A stretch of DNA of 38,873 bases from Streptomyces sp. 15-116A (GTDB lineage Bacteria; Actinomycetota; Actinomycetes; Streptomycetales; Streptomycetaceae). The stretch spans positions 1 to 38,873 of the forward strand of contig NZ_JAOCQE010000031.1 in the NCBI RefSeq assembly GCF_025290915.1, given 5' to 3'. Shown here piece by piece: positions 14,821 to 22,988 of this stretch (positions are counted from its first letter, which is position 1; every line of letters starts with the position of its first letter). The notes beneath the pieces are model-generated. The model saw only the letters and a list, made by a program, of their open reading frames with translations, was not told the origin of the DNA and did no database searches. Both the position numbers and the translations under genes were made by a program.

Positions 14821-16491
14821 TCAGTGCGCTCCGGTGCCGGTCAGGGACCGGACCTCCAGCTCCGCGTACTTCTTGACGTCGGGCTCCTCCTTGGACAGGA
14901 CGGTGCCGAGCCAGCCCATCAGGAAGCCGAACGGGATCGAGATGATGCCCGGGTTCTTCAGCGGGAACCAGGCGAAGTCGACGTCGGGGAACATCGCCTT
15001 GGGGTCGCCGGAGACGACGGGCGAGAACAGCACCAGGCCGACGGCGACGATGAGACCGCCGTAGATCGACCACAGCGCGCCCTGGGTGGTGAACCGCTTC
15101 CAGAACAGGCTGTAGAGGATGGTCGGCAGGTTCGCGGACGCGGCGACCGCGAAGGCGAGCGCGACCAGACCGGCGACGTTGAGGTCGCGGGCGAGGGCGC
15201 CGAGGCCGATGGAGACGACGCCGATGAACACGGTCGCCCAGCGGGCGGCGCGGACCTCCTCGGCGCCGGTGGCCTTCCCCCTGCGGATGACGTTGGCGTA
15301 GATGTCGTGGGCGAAGGACGAGGACGAGGCGAGGGTGAGGCCGGCGACCACGGCGAGGATGGTCGCGAAGGCCACCGCCGAGATCGTGGCGAGCAGGATC
15401 GCGCCCCAGGCGGAGTCGACGCCGCCGATGTGCAGGGCGAGCAGCGGCGCGGCCGTGTTGCCGGACGGGTTGGACTCGGTGATCTCCTTGGGCCCGACGA
15501 TGGCGGCGGCGCCGAAGCCGAGCGCGATGGTCATGAGGTAGAAGGCGCCGATGATGCCGATGGCCCAGTTCACGGACTTACGGGCGGCCTTCGCGTTGGG
15601 CACCGTGTAGAAGCGGATCAGGATGTGCGGCAGTCCGGCCGTGCCGAGCACCAGGGCGATGCCCAGGGAGATGAAGTCCAGCTTGGTGGTGCCGGTGGCG
15701 CCGTACTGGAGGCCGGGCTCCAGGAAGGCGGCGCCGTGGCCGCTCTTCTCGGCGGCGGTGCCGAGCAGGTCGGAGATGTTGAAGTTGAACTTCAGCAGCA
15801 CCAGGAAGGTGATCAGGACGGTGCCGCCGATCAGCAGGACGGCCTTGATCATCTGGACCCAGGTGGTGCCCTTCATGCCGCCGATGGAGACGTACACGAT
15901 CATCAGGATGCCGACGAGGGCGACGATGAGGATCTTGCCCGCGTCGGAGGTGATGCCGAGCAGCAGGGAGACCAGGACGCCCGCGCCCGCCATCTGGGCC
16001 AGCAGGTAGAAGATCGACACGACGATCGTGGACGTGCCGGCGGCGGTGCGCACGGGGCGCTGGCGCATGCGGTAGGCGAGGACGTCGCCCATGGTGTAGC
16101 GGCCGGAGTTGCGCAGCGGCTCGGCGACCAGGAGCAGGGCGACCAGCCAGGCGACCAGGAAGCCGATGGAGTACAGGAAGCCGTCGTAGCCGAAGAGGGC
16201 GATCGCGCCGGCGATGCCGAGGAACGACGCGGCGGACATGTAGTCGCCGGAGACGGCGAGGCCGTTCTGGAAGGCGCTGAACTGGCGTCCGCCGGCGTAG
16301 AAGTCGGCGGCGTCCTTCGTCTGGCGGCCCGCCCAGACGGTGATGCCGAGGGTGGCGAGGACGAACAGCGCGAACAGGGTGATGATCAGCGGCCGGTGCT
16401 CGCTCGCCTCGTTCGCGGCGAGGGTGACGCTGTTCGCGGCGAGGGTGGCGTCGTTCGCGGCGAGGGTCACATGGGTGATCGCGGGGCTCAT
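14821..16491 (-). CDS. Cation/acetate symporter (ActP-type SSF), 556 aa
   Basis: This sodium:solute symporter family member has about 13 membrane helices. ActP proteins take up acetate and other short carboxylates with a cation. Typical features are DFYAGGRQFSAFQNGLAVSGDYMSAASFLG near the N-terminus (split here: DFYAGGRQ, GDYMSAASFLG), GYDGFLYSIGF and GTAGLPHILIRFYTVPNAKAA. The ATG at 16491 overlaps the stop of the DUF485 gene (ATGA), so the pair is translationally coupled, the standard arrangement for actP. Unusually, the N-terminus has three copies of a seven-residue unit (VTLAAND, ATLAANS, VTLAANE), encoded by a 21-bp tandem repeat. Confidence 0.9.
   Translation of the reverse strand: MSPAITHVTLAANDATLAANSVTLAANEASEHRPLIITLFALFVLATLGITVWAGRQTKDAADFYAGGRQFSAFQNGLAVSGDYMSAASFLGIAGAIALFGYDGFLYSIGFLVAWLVALLLVAEPLRNSGRYTMGDVLAYRMRQRPVRTAAGTSTIVVSIFYLLAQMAGAGVLVSLLLGITSDAGKILIVALVGILMIVYVSIGGMKGTTWVQMIKAVLLIGGTVLITFLVLLKFNFNISDLLGTAAEKSGHGAAFLEPGLQYGATGTTKLDFISLGIALVLGTAGLPHILIRFYTVPNAKAARKSVNWAIGIIGAFYLMTIALGFGAAAIVGPKEITESNPSGNTAAPLLALHIGGVDSAWGAILLATISAVAFATILAVVAGLTLASSSSFAHDIYANVIRRGKATGAEEVRAARWATVFIGVVSIGLGALARDLNVAGLVALAFAVAASANLPTILYSLFWKRFTTQGALWSIYGGLIVAVGLVLFSPVVSGDPKAMFPDVDFAWFPLKNPGIISIPFGFLMGWLGTVLSKEEPDVKKYAELEVRSLTGTGAH
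16412..16467 (-). repeat. 21-bp tandem repeat in the symporter N-terminus
   Basis: TTCGCGGCGAGGGT occurs at 16412-16425, 16433-16446 and 16454-16467, exactly 21 bases apart, and encodes three TLAAN units in frame. Copy number could vary without frameshift. Confidence 0.9.
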
Positions 16492-16844
16492 GCGCCGCCC
16501 TCCATACGGGTCTTGATGGCCTCGGCCTTGGGGTCGAGCTTGGCGGCGGCGTGCCGGGAGTACCACCACGCGATGAGGAACGTGGTGACGAACTGCAGGA
16601 CGCCGAAGACGAAGGCGACGTTGATGTTGCCGAACAGCTTGGTGCCCATGAAGCCGCCCGCGTAGTTGGACAGCAGCACGTACAGCAGGTACCAGACGAT
16701 GAAGGCGACGGTCAGCGGGAAGGCGAAGGAACGGTAGGAGCGGCGCAGTTCACCGAACTCCGCGCTCTCCTGGACCTCGGTGAACTCCTCCGGGGTGGGG
16801 AGTTTGTGTTGTTCTGTCGAGGGGGGCGGTGCTTCGGCGGCCAC
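16488..16844 (-). CDS. DUF485 domain membrane protein, 118 aa
   Basis: DUF485 proteins are small two-helix membrane proteins that nearly always precede actP-type symporters (YjcH in E. coli). This one has a hydrophilic head (PTPEEFTEVQESAEFGELRRSYR), then helix one (FAFPLTVAFIVWYLLYVLLSN, shown here split: FAFPLTVAFIV and WYLLYVLLSN), the family loop YAGGFMGTKLFGNIN, and helix two (VAFVFGVLQFVTTFLIAWWY). The tail is charged. The start is a GTG at 16844 with GAGGAG upstream. Its stop overlaps the symporter start by four bases. It probably assists assembly or regulation of the symporter. Confidence 0.9.
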   Translation of the reverse strand: MAAEAPPPSTEQHKLPTPEEFTEVQESAEFGELRRSYRSFAFPLTVAFIVWYLLYVLLSNYAGGFMGTKLFGNINVAFVFGVLQFVTTFLIAWWYSRHAAAKLDPKAEAIKTRMEGGA

Positions 16845-17142
16845 GGAGTCTCCTCGCGTTGCGGTGCGGTCGTTTCGGGGACGGAAGGCGCGTGTCCTCG
16901 CGCTTCCTGCACAAGGGCACGGCGCGACACAAGGACCGGTTCAACCGGGTTCGCTTCTTTCCGCAAGACGTAACGCGACACTTCCCCGAGAGGTTCGGGG
17001 CCACCTTTGTGAAGTCCTGCGGGCAAAACGTTGTGGGGCAGCAACATCGCCGGATAGCTTCACTCTGCACCACCCGTCATGTACCTGCCCGAGCCCACCT
17101 GTGCCTCGGGCCGGTTTCGTTTCCGGATGATGTGGAGACCCC
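16845..17142. other. 298-bp divergent promoter region with a 6-1-6 palindrome and a hairpin
   Basis: No gene is visible. The palindrome CCGGTT-C-AACCGG lies at 16936-16948. A 7-bp inverted repeat GCCCGAG/CTCGGGC spans 17087-17111, in the leader of the protease gene. I could not assign -35/-10 boxes with confidence. Confidence 0.45.
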
Positions 17143-18672
17143 ATGGCTCATCTGCGTTCCAGACGCCGCCTCGCCCTCGCCGTACCCGTCGTGCTGTCCC
17201 TGACCGCCTCGCTGGGCTTCCTGCCCGCGGCGGCGTCGGCGGCACCGCAGCCGGCGTCGGCCGAACAGGCGACGGACGCGCCCAACCTGGCGTACGTGGT
17301 CAACACCAAGGTGGACCGGCGCACCATCGCGTCGGTGCAGAAGGCGATCGCGGCGGCGGGCGGGAACGTCGTGATCACCTACGACAGGATCGGCGTGATC
17401 GTCGTCCACTCGGCCAATCCCGGCTTCGCCAAGGAGATACGGGCGGTGAGGGGGGTTCAGTCGGCGGGTGCCACCCGGACCGCGCCGCTGAAGGCCGCCG
17501 GGACGACGGACGAGGGCGCCGCCGACTTCGTGACGGCCGCCGAGGCGGCGCGGACGCGGGCCGCCTCCGCCGAGACGCCGGGCAGCGAGCCCCTCGAGGC
17601 CGACCAGTGGGACCTGCGCGCGATCGGCGCCGACAAGGCCGCGAAGATCAACCCGGGCAGCTCCAAGGTGACCGTCGCCGTCATCGACACCGGCGTGGAC
17701 GACACCCACCCGGACCTCGCGCCGAACTTCTCGAAGTCCCAGTCGGCCAACTGTGTCGGCGGCAAGGCGGACACCAGCGAGGGCGCCTGGCGGCCGTACA
17801 CGGACGAGGACTACCACGGCACCCATGTGGCCGGTGAGATCGCCGCCGCGCGCAACGGCGTCGGGGTCGCCGGTGTCGCGCCCGGCGTGAAGGTCTCCGG
17901 CATCAAGGTGAGCGACCCGGACAACGGGCTGTTCTACCCGGAGAGCGTCGTGTGCGCCTTCGTGTTCGCCGCCGACCACGGCGTGGAGATCACGAACAAC
18001 AGCTACTACGTGGACCCGTGGCTGTACAACTGCATGGACGACCCGGACCAGAGGGCGATCGTCGACGCGGTCAACCGGGCCCAGCTGTACGCGCAGCGCA
18101 AGGGCACCCTGCACCTGGCGTCGGCCGGCAACTCCAACCACGACCTGGACTCCGACGCGATCGTCGACGACTCCAGCCCCGACGACTCCACGCCGGTGAC
18201 GCGGACCATCGACCCGCACGAGTGCTTCGACGTGCCGACGCAGCTGCCCGGAGTGGTCACCGTCAGCGCGACGGGCGTGCAGAACCTCAAGTCGTACTAC
18301 TCCTCGTACGGCAAGGGTGTCGTCGACGTGGCCGCGCCGGGCGGCGACCGGCGCTACCAGCTGCCGGACACGCCGTCGAAGGACGGGCGGATCCTGTCCA
18401 CCATGCCGAACGGCCAGTACGCCTTCCTTCAGGGCACCTCGATGGCCTCGCCGCACGCGGCCGGTGTCGCCGCGCTGCTGAAGTCCAAGCACCCGTGGGC
18501 GCCCCCGGCGGCCCTCCAGGCGCTGCTGAAGGCGCAGGCGAACAACCCGGGCTGCCCGGCCTCCTACGACCAGGACGGCGACGGCACGCAGGACGCCACC
18601 TGCGAGGGCGGCAGCCGGGTCAACGGCTTCTACGGCTTCGGCATCGTCGACGCGCTGCGTGCCGTCAAGTGA
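17143..18672 (+). CDS. Secreted subtilisin-like serine protease (S8), first of two paralogues, 509 aa
   Basis: The protein has a Sec signal peptide (basic MAHLRSRRR, hydrophobic LALAVPVVLSLTASLGFLP, likely cut after ASA), a propeptide-like region to about residue 160, and an S8 catalytic domain. The triad is Asp182 (VAVIDTGVDD), His228 (HGTHVAGEIAAA) and Ser433 (GTSMASPHAAGVAAL); AGNSN carries the oxyanion Asn. A calcium-site-like DQDGDGTQD lies near the C-terminus. It would act outside the cell on proteins or peptides. The ATG at 17143 has GGAG at good spacing. The second paralogue follows after 60 bp on the same strand. Confidence 0.92.
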   Translation: MAHLRSRRRLALAVPVVLSLTASLGFLPAAASAAPQPASAEQATDAPNLAYVVNTKVDRRTIASVQKAIAAAGGNVVITYDRIGVIVVHSANPGFAKEIRAVRGVQSAGATRTAPLKAAGTTDEGAADFVTAAEAARTRAASAETPGSEPLEADQWDLRAIGADKAAKINPGSSKVTVAVIDTGVDDTHPDLAPNFSKSQSANCVGGKADTSEGAWRPYTDEDYHGTHVAGEIAAARNGVGVAGVAPGVKVSGIKVSDPDNGLFYPESVVCAFVFAADHGVEITNNSYYVDPWLYNCMDDPDQRAIVDAVNRAQLYAQRKGTLHLASAGNSNHDLDSDAIVDDSSPDDSTPVTRTIDPHECFDVPTQLPGVVTVSATGVQNLKSYYSSYGKGVVDVAAPGGDRRYQLPDTPSKDGRILSTMPNGQYAFLQGTSMASPHAAGVAALLKSKHPWAPPAALQALLKAQANNPGCPASYDQDGDGTQDATCEGGSRVNGFYGFGIVDALRAVK

Positions 18673-18732
18673 CCTCGGTGTCCAGGAAGTTCCCGCACCC
18701 CTGCTCGTTCTCGTGATCGAACTGGAGACTCC

Positions 18733-20265
18733 ATGACAGCGTCTCACCCGCGTCACCGCCGCGCTCTGGTGATCCCGGCCGGGATGGCCATGGCGACCGC
18801 GCTGGCGTTCCTGCCGAACACCGCGGCCACGGCCGCGCCGGCCGCCGACGAGCCCGCCGCGACCGCGACCGACGGCACCCCGCTCAGCTATGTCGTCAAC
18901 ATCGGTGGCGGGCACGGCACGTCGGCGCATGTGAAGAAGGCGATCGCCAAGGCCGGCGGCACGGTGGTGGCGTCGTACGACAAGATCGGCGTGATCGTCG
19001 CGCACTCGTCGAACGCCGACTTCGCGAAGACCATGCGCACCGTGCGCGGTGTGCAGTCGGCCGGTGCCACGCGTACGGCGCCGCTGCCGTCGGCGGCCAC
19101 CACCGACCTGGGCGCCCCGAAGGTGCTCAGCGCGGAGGATGTCGCCGAGGCCGGGTCCGAGGCCGCCGCGGGGCAGGACCCGCTCCAGGGGCTGCAGTGG
19201 GACCTGCCCGCCATCAAGGCGGACAAGGCGCACGAGAAGTCGCTGGGCAGCTCGAAGGTGACCGTCGCCGTCATCGACACCGGCGTCGACGACACCCACC
19301 CCGACATCGCGCCCAACTTCGACCGGGCCGCCTCGGTCAACTGTGTGTCGGGCAAGCCGGACACCAGTGAGGGCGCCTGGCGTCCTGGCCCGTCGGAGAG
19401 CCCGCACGGCACGCACGTGGCCGGGGAGATCGCCGCCGCGAAGAACGGCGTCGGCATGACCGGTGTCGCGCCGGGTGTGAAGGTCTCGGGCATCAAGGTG
19501 TCCAACCCGGACGGCTTCTTCTACACGGAGGCCGTGGTGTGCGGCTTCATGTGGGCGGCCGAGCACGGGGTCGACGTGACCAACAACAGCTATTACACCG
19601 ACCCCTGGTACTTCAACTGCAAGAACGACCCGGATCAGAAGGCGCTCGTCGAGGCCGTCACCCGGGCGTCGAAGTACGCGGAGCGCAAGGGCGCGGTCAA
19701 TGTGGCGGCGGCCGGCAACGAGAACTACGACCTCTCGGCGGACGAGATCACCGATCCGGTCTCCCCGAACGACTCCACGCCGTCGGACCGGGTGATCGAC
19801 CCGTCCGAGTGCCTCGACATACCGACCCAGCTGCCGGGGGTCGTGACGGTCGCGGCGACCGGCGCCAAGGGTCTGAAGTCGTCGTTCTCCAACCACGGTC
19901 TGGGTGTCATCGACATCGCCGCGCCCGGCGGTGACTCGACGGCGTACCAGAAGCCGGAGCCGCCCGCGACCAGCGGTCTGATCCTGGGCACGCTGCCCGG
20001 CGGCAAGTGGGGCTACATGGCGGGTACGTCGATGGCGTCCCCGCATGTCGCGGGTGTCGCGGCGCTCATCAAGTCGACGCATCCGTACGCCCCGCCGGCG
20101 CTGGTGAAGGCCCTGCTGTACGCGCAGGCCGACGCCACGGCGTGCACGGACCCGTACGACATCGACGGCGACGGCAAGGTCGACGCGGTGTGCGAGGGGC
20201 CGAAGAACCGCAACGGCTTCTACGGCTGGGGCATGACGGACGCGCTGGACGCGGTGACGCGGTAG
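18733..20265 (+). CDS. Secreted subtilisin-like serine protease (S8), second paralogue, 510 aa
   Basis: This has the same architecture as its upstream neighbour: signal peptide (MTASHPRHRR, then ALVIPAGMAMATALAFLP, cut near ATAAPA), propeptide and S8 domain. Asp182 (VAVIDTGVDDTHPD), His228 (HGTHVAGEIAAAKNGVG) and Ser433 (GTSMASPHVAGVAAL) fall at the same residue numbers as in the first copy. DIDGDGKVD near the end resembles a calcium loop. The two copies diverge mostly in the propeptide and in surface loops, so this is an old tandem duplication. GGAG precedes the ATG. No terminator lies between the copies; a strong hairpin follows this one at 20283-20316. Confidence 0.92.
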   Translation: MTASHPRHRRALVIPAGMAMATALAFLPNTAATAAPAADEPAATATDGTPLSYVVNIGGGHGTSAHVKKAIAKAGGTVVASYDKIGVIVAHSSNADFAKTMRTVRGVQSAGATRTAPLPSAATTDLGAPKVLSAEDVAEAGSEAAAGQDPLQGLQWDLPAIKADKAHEKSLGSSKVTVAVIDTGVDDTHPDIAPNFDRAASVNCVSGKPDTSEGAWRPGPSESPHGTHVAGEIAAAKNGVGMTGVAPGVKVSGIKVSNPDGFFYTEAVVCGFMWAAEHGVDVTNNSYYTDPWYFNCKNDPDQKALVEAVTRASKYAERKGAVNVAAAGNENYDLSADEITDPVSPNDSTPSDRVIDPSECLDIPTQLPGVVTVAATGAKGLKSSFSNHGLGVIDIAAPGGDSTAYQKPEPPATSGLILGTLPGGKWGYMAGTSMASPHVAGVAALIKSTHPYAPPALVKALLYAQADATACTDPYDIDGDGKVDAVCEGPKNRNGFYGWGMTDALDAVTR

Positions 20266-20282
20266 CCGTTCGGGTTCGTCAG

Positions 20283-20316
20283 GAGCGGGGGCCGGGGCGT
20301 CGTCCGGCTCCCGCTC
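20283..20316 (+). terminator. Terminator hairpin after the protease pair
   Basis: GAGCGGGGGCCGG (20283-20295) pairs with CCGGCTCCCGCTC (20304-20316) over 13 positions with one G-T pair, 8-base loop, followed by TTCTGTG. It begins 18 bases after the stop. Confidence 0.75.
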
Positions 20317-20342
20317 TTCTGTGCACCGGGTGTGCGGGCATG

Positions 20343-20384
20343 TTGATCGAGTCAATGCTGCATAGTGCAGTCATGACTGTCATG
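20343..20384 (+). promoter_or_regulatory. Three adjacent palindromes over the start of the CaiB-type gene
   Basis: TTGA-TCGAG-TCAA (20343-20355), CTGCA-TAG-TGCAG (20358-20370) and CATGAC-T-GTCATG (20372-20384) follow one another; the last includes the ATG at 20373. A CATAGT box at 20361-20366 lies seven bases before that ATG, suggesting a leaderless message and operator control. No ribosome site is present. Confidence 0.5.
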
Positions 20385-21764
20385 CCTGATGTCTCGCCCG
20401 CATGGACAGCGCTCGGCGGCGATCCCACGCTCCTCACGCGCGTGTCGACCGTCGAGCGGCCCGGCGCCCTGCACGCGCGGCTTCCGGTACGGGAGTTGGC
20501 GCGCGCCTGTGTGGGTGCCTGTGCGCTGGCCGCCGCGGAGCTTGCGGCGCGGCGGGCGGGGACGGACGAGGTGCCGGCGGTGACGGTCGACGACGGCGCC
20601 GTGGCGACGGCGTTCGTGAGCGAGCGGCATCTGCGGGTCGACGGGCGGAGGCCGGTGACGTTCGCGCCTCTGTCGCGTTTCTGGCGGACGGCCGACGGGT
20701 GGGTGCGCACGCACGCCAACTATCCGCATCACCGGGCCCGGCTGCTCGCCGCGCTGGGTGTGCCCGAGGACCCGGAAGCCGTGGCGGCGGCATTCGCCGA
20801 GCGCTCGGCGTGTGAGGTCGAGGAGAGCGTGTACGCGCGCGGGGGCCTGGCCGTGGCGCTGCGTACGCCCGGGGAGTGGGCGGCGCACGAGCAGGGTGCG
20901 GCGGTGGCGGGGCGCCCCCTGGTGGAGCTGGGGCGCCTGGACTCGGCACGCGCGCGTACCTTCACGTCCGTGCGCCGGGACCCGCTGCTGCCCGCCGCCG
21001 GGATCCGGGTACTGGACCTCACGCGGGTCATCGCGGGGCCGGTCGCCACCCGCACGCTCGCCCTGCTGGGCGCGGACGTGCTGCGCCTGGACTCCCCACG
21101 GCTGCCGGAACTTCCCGACCAGCACGCCGACACGGGCTTCGGGAAGCGGTCGGCGCGACTGGACCTGCGGGGCGACCGGGACGCCTTCGAGGAGCTGCTC
21201 GCAGCGGCGGACGTCGTCGTCACCGGCTACCGCCCGGGCGCCCTGGACCGCTTCGCCCTCACCCCCGAGGCGCTCGCCGAACGCCGGCCGGGAGTGGTCG
21301 TGGCGCAGCTGTCGGCGTGGGGCGCGTACGGGCCGTGGCGTGACCGGCGCGGCTTCGACAGCCTGGTACAGGTGGCCACGGGCATCGCGGCGCTCGAGAG
21401 TTCGGCGGAACAACCGGGCGCGCTCCCGGCCCAGGCCCTCGACCACGGCTCGGGATACCTGCTGGCGGCGGGGGTGCTCCGAGCACTGACCGAGCAGGCG
21501 GAGGAGGGCGGCAGCCGCGTCGTACGGGTCGCACTGGCCCGGACGGCGGGGTGGCTGCTGGAGGGGGCGGACGGGCGACTGCCGGACGTGACGGACCGGC
21601 GGCAGCCGGACGCCGAAGCGGCACCCGAGCGTTGGCTGGCCGTGCGGGACAGTGCTCTGGGGCGGCTGCGGTATGCCCTGTCGCCCGTGGCGTTCGCGGG
21701 TGGGCCGTGGGATTGGGAGCGGGCGCCGGGTAGTTGGGGTGGGGATCCGGCGCGGTGGTGGTGA
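20373..21764 (+). CDS. CaiB/BaiF family (class III) CoA-transferase-like protein, 463 aa
   Basis: The second half carries the class III CoA-transferase signature: GIRVLDLTRVIAGPVATRTLALLGADVLRLD (start GIRVLDLTRVIAGP), then the region with RSARLDLRGDRD, GYRPGALDRF and QLSAWGAYGPW. Class III enzymes move CoA between carboxylic acids through an aspartyl-CoA intermediate; the substrate here is unknown. The first ~210 residues resemble a second, degenerate copy of the fold (THANYPHHRARLLAALG). The usual catalytic Asp region is not obvious to me, so activity is uncertain. The ATG at 20373 or at 20382 could start it; the former sits in a palindrome and may be leaderless. Confidence 0.8.
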   Translation: MTVMPDVSPAWTALGGDPTLLTRVSTVERPGALHARLPVRELARACVGACALAAAELAARRAGTDEVPAVTVDDGAVATAFVSERHLRVDGRRPVTFAPLSRFWRTADGWVRTHANYPHHRARLLAALGVPEDPEAVAAAFAERSACEVEESVYARGGLAVALRTPGEWAAHEQGAAVAGRPLVELGRLDSARARTFTSVRRDPLLPAAGIRVLDLTRVIAGPVATRTLALLGADVLRLDSPRLPELPDQHADTGFGKRSARLDLRGDRDAFEELLAAADVVVTGYRPGALDRFALTPEALAERRPGVVVAQLSAWGAYGPWRDRRGFDSLVQVATGIAALESSAEQPGALPAQALDHGSGYLLAAGVLRALTEQAEEGGSRVVRVALARTAGWLLEGADGRLPDVTDRRQPDAEAAPERWLAVRDSALGRLRYALSPVAFAGGPWDWERAPGSWGGDPARWW

Positions 21765-21901
21765 GCGACTCGGTGCGCATGCGGTGAGCGCTCTGACAGT
21801 CGTGGTCGAAATGCGGGCGAAGTGTGACCAAACCCGTCATCCATCCCGTCGTTTTCTCCCCGGACTTGCCCGGTTCTGTGCGCCCTTGTGAAGATCCTGG
21901 G

Positions 21902-22909
21902 GTGACTCTGACCAAACCGAGGTCCGGGGCGACCGGTGCGCACCGGGGCGCACGGCGTTCCGGCACCGGCCGGGCCGTCGCCGTGATCGTGCTGGTGGCG
22001 CTGGCCGCGCTGATACCGCTGCTCGGCCCGTCCCCCGCGCTGCACGGCACAGGGGAGGCCGCCGCGCCCGGCACCGGCGGCATAGCGCTGCTGCGCACGG
22101 TGCTGTTCGCGGCGCTGGCGATACCCGTTGGCGAGCTGTTCGCGAACCGGCTCGCCCGCACCGTGCCCGGCGCTCCCCCGGCCCTGCCGCGCAGTTGGTC
22201 CGCGCCGGCCTGCTGGGCCGGCTTCGTGGCGGCCCTCGCACTCGCCTCCGTGGTCGCCACCGGCAATCTGATTCCCGGCAGCCCGGCCGACATCGACGTC
22301 GGCGGGCTGTACGCCTCCCGGGACGGCAAGCTGGCCCTCCTGGAGGTCAACGGCTTCCTCGCCGCCGCCCTGTGCGCCGGCTCCGCCCGTCCGGCCACGC
22401 AGGCCCTGCCGCTGGCCGCGGTCGTCGTCGCGGAGGCGCTGCGTGCCCATCCGACGACCGAGTACAGCCCCCTGGTCGGCTCCGGGCTCACCCTCGTGCA
22501 TCTGATCTGCGCGTCGCTGTGGGTCGGCGGCCTGCTGCACGTACTGCGCGTCCTGCGGCGTTGGCGGGGCGCGGAGGGCGGCAGCGCCCTGCTGGGGCTC
22601 TACGCGCGCGTGGCGGCGTTCCTGCTGGCCGCCATCACCGCGACGGGCGTGTGCAGTTCGCTGCGCCGCATGCCGGCCGGGACGATCCTGGAGCAGCTGA
22701 CGGACACGGCGTACGGGCGGGTGCTGCTCGCCAAGGTGATCCTGATGGTGGGGGTCGCCGCGCTCGCCCTGTGGGCCCGGATCCGGCTGGCCCGCGCGAG
22801 CGATCCACTGACCGCCTGCTCCCCAGCGCGCGCGGAGGTGTACGCGCTCGCCCTGGTGGTCGCGGTGTCGGGTCTGCTCACCGCGCTGCCCGTTCCGATC
22901 CGTTGGTGA
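21902..22909 (+). CDS. CopD-like copper-resistance membrane protein, 335 aa
   Basis: This protein has about eight membrane helices. The second half fits the CopD family: SGLTLVHLICASLWVGGLLHVLRVLR, where the His and WVGG are typical, then RVAAFLLAAITATGV and YGRVLLAKVILMVGVAALALW. CopD proteins are linked to copper uptake or tolerance in the periplasm-facing system, but actinobacterial members are little studied. I chose the GTG at 21902 (MTLTKPRSG); an earlier GTG at 21824 in the same frame is possible. The sequence TGACCAAACC occurs at both candidate starts. No copC-like gene is adjacent. Confidence 0.78.
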   Translation: MTLTKPRSGATGAHRGARRSGTGRAVAVIVLVALAALIPLLGPSPALHGTGEAAAPGTGGIALLRTVLFAALAIPVGELFANRLARTVPGAPPALPRSWSAPACWAGFVAALALASVVATGNLIPGSPADIDVGGLYASRDGKLALLEVNGFLAAALCAGSARPATQALPLAAVVVAEALRAHPTTEYSPLVGSGLTLVHLICASLWVGGLLHVLRVLRRWRGAEGGSALLGLYARVAAFLLAAITATGVCSSLRRMPAGTILEQLTDTAYGRVLLAKVILMVGVAALALWARIRLARASDPLTACSPARAEVYALALVVAVSGLLTALPVPIRW

Positions 22910-22988
22910 ATGCGGCTTTCGAACGGACGGGCCGCGCACGGCACCTGACGGTCGGAACTGTCAGTCGTGGCCCGTATCCTCGTGAACC

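Noticed and set aside
17077..20355. A 1092-codon open frame on the minus strand across both protease genes
   Set aside because: It mirrors the S8 proteases, whose catalytic motifs are intact. Very high GC removes stop codons on the opposite strand. Its translation is Arg/His/Gly/Val-rich without motifs.
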